Assembly (NCBI GenBank): GCA_902783365.1
Contig: CACZQL010000037.1
Coordinates: 1-54,878 of the forward strand
Origin: an uncultured Bacteroidia bacterium
GTDB taxonomy: Bacteria > Bacteroidota > Bacteroidia > Bacteroidales > F082
DNA length: 54,878 nt
Direction: 5' to 3'
Position 1 is the first letter of the stretch, and every line of letters begins with the position of its first letter. The position numbers and the translations under genes were made by a program. Under the pieces are notes generated by a model that had not been told where the DNA came from, ran no database searches, and saw only the letters and a program-made list of their open reading frames with translations. Positions 35,701 through 41,504 of the stretch are shown here, piece after piece.

Positions 35701-35771
35701 TTGATTCCGAAAGAAAGGAGGGCGAGCATGGTGGCAATGCCAAAGAGGACGAAGGCGAGTGTTTTTTTCAT
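29781..35771 (-). CDS. Large alpha-2-macroglobulin family protein without thioester motif
   Basis: A 1,996-residue exported protein. A signal peptide or N-terminal anchor (MKKTLAFVLFGIATMLALLSFG) is followed by a helical region (about 30-430) and macroglobulin beta domains, including the hallmark TDRAIYRPGQTVYFKG near residue 587. The alpha-2-macroglobulin domain begins around 1245 (LPDALTRWNLMMLAYTKDN). A helical thioester-type domain lies around 1440-1800 (GWPWFEGMPESPYITTYILS). Family members trap or shield against proteases in the periplasm. At the place where the thioester CxEQ usually stands, this protein reads RTDRPESAFYVFYANSLS, so the covalent trapping chemistry is missing. The rest of the fold is full length. 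It is transcribed away from the polyprenyl synthase gene and ends 9 bases from the convergent Rpn stop. Confidence 0.85.
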   Translation of the reverse strand: MKKTLAFVLFGIATMLALLSFGIKTNTTKDNIKTMKDSYETLWKEFDKHLENSLPESAEKVLNSIEKAALEENNQVQLLKTILHRHRVMRMTVEDDPTATWLAYAESKSGTLDAVENAILNEEIGRVYHDYLNDNDYRINNNLAIDGPLDSVEMKYWDRKTFERLIDEHFEKALKPVEALKRARTEDYLCLYQHLSNPAMIQYEPTMFEFLFHRIAKQYQEDADADDLQPGWNTEQWWLQDKDFVKVDFGSDDSPLLRCLRFYQELIAFNLGSDKETALYNDYKRYQFVQDILDEPALYQTAIRRLMKQYHNSAQYPDLCNLLAQNLIQQYESNENDSSYFDNYREAAELCKQVIADHPKSSEGCKNTLEYLKHSNFHLNINQVQLPNEPIPAILEYRNLPEWNYKLIKVDEKEFENMQRLYDKELFAALRKKKPVKEEKVVLPAETDYRKHSTVVALPALERGIYYFVSGETTLCFFVSDLAVITNKGDRRLDLLTVSRKTGLPEAGVTVQASRRRWDYHERKYVTDILATVTSDQEGRAHFDSKLENQSFEITLRKNGDVLLPNNNFYMPGAPGSPRVYDQTKLFTDRAIYRPGQTVYFKGIVVHWEGNKQTLATHCPEELVFRDANSQEISRASFTTDEWGAFNGSFVIPTNLLNGVFHIRGNHGDISFRVEEYKRPTYEIHFESVKEQYKLKQEVTVRGSVDAYAGFGLDNVEYSYRIVRKTQFPWRCWWWWYPAVEDEQIDYGTGRTDETGKFAITFNLKPSLKTKPEQQPVFTYEIEVIATSAQGETHSDTHYLRAGYNEIAVTTSLNGLMEQAELAEQRIEVFNMNGSPAKSRVSRKVYRFDEDPAIDYFSCFDITRLTTDRQALSDKEMADLFPNYSFHDNAYRMKHKTLVFADELTVDDEAPLLPKGRTLLPGKYYVELKSLDDPLAQTAKEFKVYQKDSKKMPYKAMWWSDVENSTAKPGDVVRYHIGSSARNVRVWLQLTHGDEVRMEQMVTLNDEVKEFTYTVTEDDRGGLVFKTAFVKENDFEIDYNSIDVPYDNYQLDVSLATLRDKLSPGAEETWTVKVKDYQGNGVHSALLAGMYDASLDVFASHYWSFSMSPSWVSSSNFGGNQHRFITTESPSFYFGYAVLFNFNLPSDYPFFDFFYGRRYFRKGGQYEIEEDRILMCEAAGSVPMPQAMTMKDASSINNSEADVEEEAGNDEGTLESPEKKEEQTVSVRENFNETAFFFPNLKTDADGSSTFTFTLPDALTRWNLMMLAYTKDNKTGSYTHSFTASKPVMIMADMPRYLYDTDTLWFVANVINTGDEPVTPKARLEIFDAATMQPVNLLLTDADLPLKEIVPGRSQEVRWKVAAQYDLSLLAFRFTAFAGEFSDAEQHLMPVLSSEIFMTQTLPITVHGETEKTFDFESIANPESHERDYSLTLNFSTNPVWYAVQSLPYLANVRTDRPESAFYVFYANSLSAYIAANVPNLMNYIKKWQIETPDALMSQLEKDEDLKAILLQETPWVLEAKSESEQRSRIANLFELNNLKQQQTETLEFLKKTQKPNGGWPWFEGMPESPYITTYILSGFGKLERMNVWTAMSKADQNKASEICKDAVRFVEYSVAEYYREMRRYDHEWSIGSTMLDRLYALSFFKEQNSDRDFAEAKKYFLDRLSKKKDWTKFTFSDRALAAMLLYRTGDVKTAKLIIQSFKECAQKNEEIGMYWPKKYFIYMSHVATHAQIMSAFAEIDQNQEMLDDLRVWLLTQKRTNMWENSASTAEAIYALLMRGTDWFAEGKDVTLRFGATPVSTEGGEAGTGFIQRRWNAGEVTPEMRQLTVNNPTEHLVWGGLFRQYFVPIDEVKSNAAGMKIKREVFVETVTDNGKLLVPVAKRTLKVGDKLTVKLTLESEQDMSFVFVKDLRAAGFEPLEQISRYHYGDGMSYYQSTTDVDMEFFVEFLPKGVHQLEYSLYVTKEGNLSNGYALAQCLYAPEFSAYSDGMRVKVGE

Positions 35772-35853
35772 GGCGTACAGTTTTTATGTTAGTTATTTTA
35801 TTCCGAAAAGTCCAAACAATTCATGTATAACAAAAACCGTGCTAAAATTTTTG

Positions 35854-35861
35854 TATTTTTG
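35854..35861 (+). promoter_or_regulatory. -7 box very close to the polyprenyl synthase start
   Basis: TATTTTTG ends only 11 bases before the ATG at 35873, so the predicted leader is 5-8 bases or absent. No clear -33 box. Confidence 0.45.
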
Positions 35862-35872
35862 CCCCCGAAACC

Positions 35873-36760
35873 ATGAAAGACCTTATTTTAAATAATAAAA
35901 GGAGTGATTTAGACTGCATCGCGGCGCCGGTGAAGGTGTGCATGGCACGTTTTGAGTCGGATTTCGCAGCGGCCTTGGGTGTTTCCGAGATGCCCATGCA
36001 GGTCATCGTGGACTTTCTTCTCGACACTCCCGGGAAACGTTTTCGCCCGCTGCTGGTCTTTCTTGTGGCTTCGCTCTGTGGGGAAGTCAACGGACAAACC
36101 CATCGCGTGGCCTCCTTTGTGGAGATGCTCCATACGGCCACGCTTCTCCACGACGATGTGGTCGATGGCGACTTGGAGCGACGTGGAAAGCCGTCGGTCA
36201 ACGCCCGATGGGACAACCTCTCCGCCGTCCTTGCCGGCGACTACCTCCTTGCACGGGCCCTCCTTCTCCTTTCCGACCCTCAGGACGCTGCCATCCTCTC
36301 CGAGATGCTTCAGACTTCCCTTACCATGAGTGTGGGGGAACTGGTGCAGCATCAGCGGCGGAAGGAATGCCTTGCCAAGGAACCGGTGGCAGTGCCGTCC
36401 CGCGAAAACATCGTGTCGGAGTCATTGCCTGAGGAGGCGTATCTCGACATCATCACCCACAAGACAGCCAGGCTGATACGCTCGTGTTGCGTGGCTGCGG
36501 CCCTATCGGTGGGCGCCCCTCAAAAGCTTGTGGAAGGTTTGGGCCGTTTCGGTCTCCTTTTGGGACAAGTGTTCCAAATGCGCGACGACGTCCTCGACGC
36601 GGATGACCCCCAAACCGCCGCTTGTGCCGAAAAGCTGCTGCCCCAATACCAGAGCCTTGCCATGGAAGCACTGGATCCCCTGTCGCCCATGGCACAGCAT
36701 CCTGAATACCTTGCTTCACTACGCGGCCTCACTACCTTCTGCGCCACCCGGTCCCTGTAG
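35873..36760 (+). CDS. Trans-polyprenyl diphosphate synthase
   Basis: A 295-residue all-helical isoprenyl chain-elongating enzyme, acting on allylic diphosphates plus isopentenyl diphosphate, probably to make the quinone side chain. The first aspartate-rich motif is D94-D95-V-V-D98 in LLHDDVVDGDLERRGKPSVN, the second is D238-D239-V-L-D242 in QMRDDVLDADD. The upstream GKRFRPLLVFLVASL and the GDYLLARAL segment are also conserved. It is slightly shorter than the usual 320-330 residues, mainly at the C-terminus, which overlaps the convergent DUF5618 gene by 42 bases. Both motifs are intact, so activity is expected. Product length (octaprenyl or other) cannot be read from sequence alone. It resembles the ispB branch of the family. 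Confidence 0.88.
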   Translation: MKDLILNNKRSDLDCIAAPVKVCMARFESDFAAALGVSEMPMQVIVDFLLDTPGKRFRPLLVFLVASLCGEVNGQTHRVASFVEMLHTATLLHDDVVDGDLERRGKPSVNARWDNLSAVLAGDYLLARALLLLSDPQDAAILSEMLQTSLTMSVGELVQHQRRKECLAKEPVAVPSRENIVSESLPEEAYLDIITHKTARLIRSCCVAAALSVGAPQKLVEGLGRFGLLLGQVFQMRDDVLDADDPQTAACAEKLLPQYQSLAMEALDPLSPMAQHPEYLASLRGLTTFCATRSL

Positions 36761-37162
36761 CATCAGCGCGCACCGGTCGATAATCTCGTTGGCCAGCTCG
36801 ATCCCATCCTGACAGATGGATTTCTTCAAAATGCCATCGTAACTCATGGAGAGATGCATCACGTCGTAACCGACTGTGACGAGATCCAGGAGTTTTTTGT
36901 CGCGTTTGGCGATGGCATTCTGATAGTCGTTGATGTCGGGACGGTTTTTTTTGTTGGCTTTGACTTGGAATACGGCGTCAAGAATGAGAAGTACTCCGTT
37001 CCATAAAGTACCGCCTGCCATGCGAACGTATTTGCGGTCGGAGTAGAGTTGGCTTTCGGTGTTCAAACCAGCTTTTTCTTTGAGGATGTCCTTGGCGTTC
37101 TGGACATAACGCCGGGCCTCACTCACGGGGTCTTTCACCTTTGAGTTGTTGGAATCTTTCAT
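36719..37162 (-). CDS. DUF5618 family protein
   Basis: A 147-residue soluble helical protein. It matches the Bacteroidota DUF5618 pattern as remembered: SEARRYVQNAKDILKEKAG, then DRKYVRMAGGTLWNGVLLIL, DINDYQNAIAKRDKKLLDLV and YDVMHLSMSYDG. The fold is probably a HEPN-like or related four-helix bundle (inference). Function is unknown. A -7 box lies about 47 bases upstream. Its last 42 bases overlap the 3' end of the polyprenyl synthase gene on the other strand. Confidence 0.75.
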   Translation of the reverse strand: MKDSNNSKVKDPVSEARRYVQNAKDILKEKAGLNTESQLYSDRKYVRMAGGTLWNGVLLILDAVFQVKANKKNRPDINDYQNAIAKRDKKLLDLVTVGYDVMHLSMSYDGILKKSICQDGIELANEIIDRCALMLQGPGGAEGSEAA

Positions 37163-37208
37163 AGTAACCTGTTTTTAAAAATGAATACTTATCGTTAATA
37201 ACCAACCG

Positions 37209-37216
37209 CAAAGATA
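37209..37216 (-). promoter_or_regulatory. -7 box of the DUF5618 gene
   Basis: TATCTTTG on the minus strand, 47 bases before the ATG at 37162. No good -33 box. Confidence 0.5.
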
Positions 37217-37239
37217 AGTGTTTTTTTAAAAAACCAGTA

Positions 37240-38262
37240 CTAAAAATTATTTTTTTCAATGATTTCTTTGATTACCTCGTGGGCGATGGCTTTTCTTCCT
37301 GTTTCGTCGTAATGCTCGGTGGGCCAATCCTTGTCGATGAAATGGGGATCCCTCACGGCTTCGAGGTTGTTGACTACCGGAACTCCCATGGCTTCATACC
37401 GGGTCTCCAGAACCTTGGCGTTCTCCCGCATCAAAAACACGAGGTCAGGCCCCACCAAGGCCTCCGCCTTATCCACATTCTCCGCCAAGAGATTGAAAAC
37501 CAACTTCCAGCCACGTTTCTGGCAAAGCTTTACAATACGGTCGAAATCCTTCACCCTCGGGTTGTCGTCGTGGATATTAAAGGCGTAATTCTTCACAAAA
37601 TGCGAGGTCAACTCAGTCATGGCCTGGTCGCGGTTGCCTTCGGCGTCCTTCACGCCTTTCACCGCAAAGTCGTAACACCAGTCAGCCGCCGTCTCAAACG
37701 GGAACGGATAGGGGAACTCCAAGGGGACGGTCTTTTCCTCCTTGTCGGCCAGCTGGTTCCACTCGCTCGTGCTATGGATGGGATAGGCTTTGAACGCCAG
37801 CAACGCCCTGCCCATCAAAGGAGGATAACCCTTCATCAGCACCAGCTGTTTCTGCAAGGCCGTCTCCAGCGTCGAATAAATCCAATAGGGCCCAAACGAC
37901 CGCAGGTTCATCGTCACCACCACAGTTTCAATTTGGTTTTCCTCGGGAATGTTCTTTAAGAGGTAATAGTATATCTCGGCGTGGGCGGCCTCCTTGGTGA
38001 TGTCGCCGCAACGTTTCCCCGGAAACCCGTCCGCCACCATCTCGCTGATCTTCCGCCGGTCCTGGTCGTTCCAAGAGTAGGTCTTGTTCGACGACTCGCC
38101 CAGATACACCATCTCCAAGCTGTCAGCCGCCGCCTGCCACGACAACGCTATCATCTCGGAATGGGTCGTCAGATCCTTTGGGTAAAACCACTTGGCATAA
38201 ACCCAATTCATCGCCACCAACTCCGCCGCAAGCACTAATAATGAAATAATGACTCTTTTCAT
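37240..38262 (-). CDS. Membrane-anchored SGNH-like protein, partner of the MBOAT acyltransferase
   Basis: A 340-residue protein with an N-terminal membrane anchor (VIISLLVLAAELVAMNWVYA) and a periplasmic domain. G55-E-S57 in VYLGESSNKTY fits the serine block of SGNH/GDSL-type hydrolases and AlgX/DltD-like partners. D312 and H317 near the C-terminus (DKDWPTEHYDETGRK) could complete a catalytic set. The gene starts six bases behind the MBOAT stop codon, so they are one operon. MBOAT proteins that O-acylate extracellular polymers usually work with such a periplasmic SGNH-like partner that receives and passes on the acyl group. The exact substrate is unknown. It has no close resemblance to a named family that I can state confidently. 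Confidence 0.65.
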   Translation of the reverse strand: MKRVIISLLVLAAELVAMNWVYAKWFYPKDLTTHSEMIALSWQAAADSLEMVYLGESSNKTYSWNDQDRRKISEMVADGFPGKRCGDITKEAAHAEIYYYLLKNIPEENQIETVVVTMNLRSFGPYWIYSTLETALQKQLVLMKGYPPLMGRALLAFKAYPIHSTSEWNQLADKEEKTVPLEFPYPFPFETAADWCYDFAVKGVKDAEGNRDQAMTELTSHFVKNYAFNIHDDNPRVKDFDRIVKLCQKRGWKLVFNLLAENVDKAEALVGPDLVFLMRENAKVLETRYEAMGVPVVNNLEAVRDPHFIDKDWPTEHYDETGRKAIAHEVIKEIIEKNNF

Positions 38263-38268
38263 GACACC

Positions 38269-39669
38269 TCAGAATTGGAAATAAATGAACGGGAAATTCT
38301 CCACACTTGAAAACACGATGATACTGAAAATCATCCCAAAATAAAGCACCCAACGCAATACCGCCGGCTTGCCTTTGCACCAATGGTCGAATCTCGTGTT
38401 GAACAGCAGCAAGTCCGAAATCACAAAAATCCCTAAAAACACCCAGCCCTTCCAATCAACACCAAGCGACTGCCCCTCATGAAAATGCGTAAACGCCGCC
38501 TGAAACACCTCTTTTATATTAGTAAGGTTCGTTGCCCTGAAAAACACCCAAAACAGCGTGACCAACAGGAAAGTGAAAAGAACGGAAAACAACCTGCCGG
38601 TAGTTGTCGTTCCCCTTTTCTCCTTTTTCCTTATTCCTTTTTCCACGATGTGAAGTATGCCATGCGCCAAGCCCCACAACAAAAAGGTCCAGTTGGCGCC
38701 ATGCCAGATGCCGCTCAGCACAAACACCACCATGATGTTCCAGGCCCATCGGCTCCATTTCACCCGACTGCCCCCCATGGGGATATACACATAATCCCTG
38801 AACCAAGTCGATAACGAGATGTGCCAACGGTGCCAAAACTCAGCGATGTTTTTCGAGAGATACGGAGTCTTGAAGTTGTCGCTGATCTCATATCCCATCA
38901 ACAGGGCACTCCCCAAGGCAATGGTGGAATACCCGAAAAAGTCGCCGTAAATCTGGAAAGAGTAAAAAACCATTGCAATCCATACACTTAACGAATTGTA
39001 TTCTAGCGGATTACTATACACCATATCAACATATACTCCAAGGTTGTCGGCCACCACCATCTTGATGAAGAAACCAAAGAGAATCAACCTCAAGCCCCGC
39101 GTGAGATGATCGTTGCTAAAACGCTTTTCCTCATGTAGTTGGCGTAGCAGATTTCCTGGTCGTTCGATGGGACCCGTCACCAACTGCGGGAAAAACATCA
39201 CATATAAGGCATAATACCCGAAATGACGTTCCGCTTTCTGGTTTCCACGATAGACTTCGATCACGTAACTCATGCTCTGAAACGTGTGAAACGACAAGCC
39301 TATCGGCAAGATGAGCTTCACCGAGGTGCGCACATCCAAACCCAACGACTGGCATAGCTTCACCACGTTGTCGTTCACAAATCCTAAGTATTTGAAAATG
39401 AAAAGTACCAGTAGGGTAGCGGTGATGCTGAGCACCATGAACGTTTTTTTCCGCTTAGGTTGGTCACCATTTTTTTCCATCAGGATGCCTGCCGAGTAAT
39501 CTATCACTATGGTAATCAACAAGATAAGGATATACTTCGGCACAAACCACATATAAAACAGGCAGCTTCCCGCCAAGAGCGGAATCCACCTGAACCGATG
39601 CGGTGTCAAATAAAACACCAGCACCATCAGCGGCAAAAACACCAAATATGGAATGGAGTTAAAAACCAT
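38269..39669 (-). CDS. MBOAT family O-acyltransferase (AlgI-like)
   Basis: A 466-residue polytopic membrane enzyme with about ten hydrophobic segments. Family signatures are present: the N-terminal NSIPYLVFLPLMVLVFYL, the LILPIGLSFHTFQSMSY segment, FWHRWHISLSTWFRDY, and the conserved catalytic histidine H323 in SGIWHGANWTFLLWG. AlgI-type MBOAT proteins move acyl groups across the inner membrane to modify cell-surface polymers (alginate, teichoic acids, other glycans). Here the acceptor is unknown. The downstream SGNH-like gene is the likely periplasmic partner. A -7 box at 39689-39696 precedes the start by 20 bases. There is no polysaccharide biosynthesis cluster in the window. Confidence 0.9.
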   Translation of the reverse strand: MVFNSIPYLVFLPLMVLVFYLTPHRFRWIPLLAGSCLFYMWFVPKYILILLITIVIDYSAGILMEKNGDQPKRKKTFMVLSITATLLVLFIFKYLGFVNDNVVKLCQSLGLDVRTSVKLILPIGLSFHTFQSMSYVIEVYRGNQKAERHFGYYALYVMFFPQLVTGPIERPGNLLRQLHEEKRFSNDHLTRGLRLILFGFFIKMVVADNLGVYVDMVYSNPLEYNSLSVWIAMVFYSFQIYGDFFGYSTIALGSALLMGYEISDNFKTPYLSKNIAEFWHRWHISLSTWFRDYVYIPMGGSRVKWSRWAWNIMVVFVLSGIWHGANWTFLLWGLAHGILHIVEKGIRKKEKRGTTTTGRLFSVLFTFLLVTLFWVFFRATNLTNIKEVFQAAFTHFHEGQSLGVDWKGWVFLGIFVISDLLLFNTRFDHWCKGKPAVLRWVLYFGMIFSIIVFSSVENFPFIYFQF

Positions 39670-39688
39670 GACGGAATTAAATCACCCG

Positions 39689-39696
39689 CAAAGATA
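39689..39696 (-). promoter_or_regulatory. -7 box of the MBOAT operon
   Basis: TATCTTTG on the minus strand, 20 bases upstream of the ATG at 39669. The expected -33 region lies in the left arm of the large inverted repeat and has no TTTG. Confidence 0.5.
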
Positions 39697-39702
39697 AAAT
39701 AT

Positions 39703-39782
39703 AATGCGGAATGCGAAATGCGGAATGCGGAATATTTACCTCTAACAGGTTATTCCGAATTCCGCATTTCGAATTCCGCATT
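39703..39782. repeat. Long imperfect inverted repeat between MBOAT operon and TPR regulator
   Basis: Arms 39703-39734 and 39751-39782 pair at 30 of 32 positions around a 16-base loop. Each arm is itself built of AATGCGGAATGCG-type short repeats. It is not followed by a T-run, so a terminator role is unlikely. Confidence 0.85.
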
Positions 39783-39882
39783 CCCCAAAACATAGGGACA
39801 TTCATGTATCATAAAATAATGTAATCAACTAATAATCAACAATATAATAATCCTATTATAGGGACACACCCTTTCCCCCCTC

Positions 39883-39912
39883 TTGACAACGCCTTTTTTC
39901 TGCCTAACTTTG
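39883..39912 (+). promoter_or_regulatory. Strong Bacteroidota-type promoter of the TPR regulator/LRR locus
   Basis: TTG (39883-39885), 19-base spacer, TAACTTTG (39905-39912), 18 bases before the ATG at 39931. The TTG that opens the long reading frame is the -33 box itself, so translation must begin at 39931. Confidence 0.75.
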
Positions 39913-39930
39913 CACCAAAACCTATGCAAG

Positions 39931-41397
39931 ATGAATCGCGTTTTTTCACTTTTGATGTTGGCGTTTTTGCTCGCTGCCTGTTCCTCACAGGAATCGCGCC
40001 TGCAAAAAGCCGAGTTTTGCTACCAACAAGGGTTGGACCTCCGGGGCCGGAAACTCTCCGAGGAGGCAGCCCAGTCTTTTCTCGATGGCCTGGAACTGCT
40101 TCGACGCTGCGAAAAAACGTCGCTGGTGCTGTCGCTCGAAGGGCAACTCTACGACAACCTGGGGGCCATGTACCACAAACACGGCTTGTTTGAAGACGCC
40201 CTTGCCATGCACGGGCGAGCCATCAGCGACTTCAAGGCCGTCAGCGACTCCGCCCGTCTCGTGACCGCCTACCGCAATTGCGGACGCGTCACCAACCTGC
40301 TCGAACAATTCAACACCTCAAAACACTATTACGACACCGCCTTCCTCATCGCCCACACCATGAATGACGGGGATACCTTGCTCAACGACCTCTATCTAGA
40401 AGTGGCGCGCGACTATTACCTGCCCGTGGGCAACTACACCAAAGCCATCGAATGTGTCAACCTCGCCATCCAAGGCGGCCTCTCCGACAACGACCTCGAC
40501 ATCGCCCACATGACCCTCGGCATCCTTTATTATTATACTGACGATTACGCCCAAGCCAAAACCCAACTCCATGAAGCCCTCCGCAGTGAGCGCGCCGGAC
40601 TGCGGATGTCGGTCTATCAAACCCTCTACGCCATCGCCTATAACGAGGGCGACCTCAAACAAGCCGTTGAATACCAAGATCTTTTCAATCAATACATGAT
40701 GCAGTCCGACAAGGAACACAATGGTGAGACCATGCAGCGCATCAAGGCGGAATACGAACTCAAAGACCAAAAAAGCGAGATGGAAAGCCTCCACCGCAAC
40801 AAAAGCCTCAAACTCTACCTCCTGATCGCTCTCACCATCATCGCCATGCTGGTCATCCTCCTGATGGTAAGAAGGAAAATCGCGAACAACAAACTTGAGA
40901 TGGAACAAATCAGGGGACAGGTGGAGCGCGACCAAAACCGCATCCACGAGCTGGTGAGCGACATGGAGACCCTCATCCGCACCAACGACGAGCTGCGTCG
41001 TGACCGCCAAACCCTCTCGCAAAAGGAACTGCTGATGACCAACCAGATCCTGGTCCGCAACAAGGTGTATGCCACCGCCCAGGCGCTTACCCAACAGGTG
41101 ACCTCCGAGTCACTCAACTTTCAACTTACCGACGACGACTGGGCTGACTTCCTCAACCTCACCGATTTGGTGTTCGACGGCTTCTCGCAACGCCTTCTCC
41201 AACTCTATCCCAAACTCGGCAAATGGGACGTGCGCATCTGCTGCCTCTCCAAAAACGGCTTCTCCAACCAAGTGATCTCCATCCTTTTGGATACCCAAAC
41301 CGACTCCTATTATAAACGCAAAACACGCATCAAACAACTGAAAATGGACCTCCCCGACGACAACCGCTCCTTCGAGGAAATCGTGAATGCGGTATAA
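39931..41397 (+). CDS. TPR-transmembrane-HTH regulator (membrane-spanning transcription factor type)
   Basis: A 488-residue protein. The N-terminus MNRVFSLLMLAFLLAAC is a signal peptide with lipobox-like LLAAC. Residues about 25-280 are TPR repeats (for example YDNLGAMYHKHGLFEDALAM, ALRSERAGLRMSVYQTLYAI). One transmembrane helix lies at about 295-315 (LYLLIALTIIAMLVILLMV), then a coiled coil (315-390), and the C-terminal 80 residues resemble the HTH end of Bacteroidota TPR regulators (RLLQLYPKLGKWDVRICCLS, GFSNQVISILL, YYKRKTRIKQL). The TPR part is thus periplasmic and the DNA-binding end cytoplasmic, allowing direct signalling across the membrane (inference). The three LRR surface protein genes follow on the same strand without a visible promoter of their own, so they are likely its operon partners or targets. 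Confidence 0.78.
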   Translation: MNRVFSLLMLAFLLAACSSQESRLQKAEFCYQQGLDLRGRKLSEEAAQSFLDGLELLRRCEKTSLVLSLEGQLYDNLGAMYHKHGLFEDALAMHGRAISDFKAVSDSARLVTAYRNCGRVTNLLEQFNTSKHYYDTAFLIAHTMNDGDTLLNDLYLEVARDYYLPVGNYTKAIECVNLAIQGGLSDNDLDIAHMTLGILYYYTDDYAQAKTQLHEALRSERAGLRMSVYQTLYAIAYNEGDLKQAVEYQDLFNQYMMQSDKEHNGETMQRIKAEYELKDQKSEMESLHRNKSLKLYLLIALTIIAMLVILLMVRRKIANNKLEMEQIRGQVERDQNRIHELVSDMETLIRTNDELRRDRQTLSQKELLMTNQILVRNKVYATAQALTQQVTSESLNFQLTDDDWADFLNLTDLVFDGFSQRLLQLYPKLGKWDVRICCLSKNGFSNQVISILLDTQTDSYYKRKTRIKQLKMDLPDDNRSFEEIVNAV

Positions 41398-41401
41398 ATC
41401 A

Positions 41402-41473
41402 GCGCCTCGGAGAGGCGCGATTTCAGTAACCCCACACAAGCGATAGCGCAGTGTGGGGAGCGCAGTGTGGGGA
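41402..41473 (+). promoter_or_regulatory. Two hairpins, the second with duplicated 3' arm, before the LRR operon
   Basis: Hairpin 1 is GCGCCTC-GGA-GAGGCGC (41402-41418), perfect. Hairpin 2 is CCCCACAC (41430-41437) with GTGTGGGG at 41451-41458, plus an inner GCG/CGC pair. The 14-base segment GCGCAGTGTGGGGA is repeated immediately (41446-41459 and 41460-41473), so a second copy of the 3' arm can compete for the same 5' arm. No T-run follows either hairpin. Confidence 0.6.
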
Positions 41474-41504
41474 ACACAGAAACAAACAAAATAACACATA
41501 TATC

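Noticed and set aside
39883-39930. Upstream TTG start for the TPR regulator
   Set aside because: It coincides with the -33 promoter box; the ATG at 39931 begins a normal signal peptide.
41402-41418. Intrinsic terminator behind the TPR regulator
   Set aside because: The GC-rich hairpin is perfect but has no T-run on either strand.
41451-41504. GTG start for the first LRR gene
   Set aside because: It lies in the hairpin arm; ATG 41505 begins the signal peptide.
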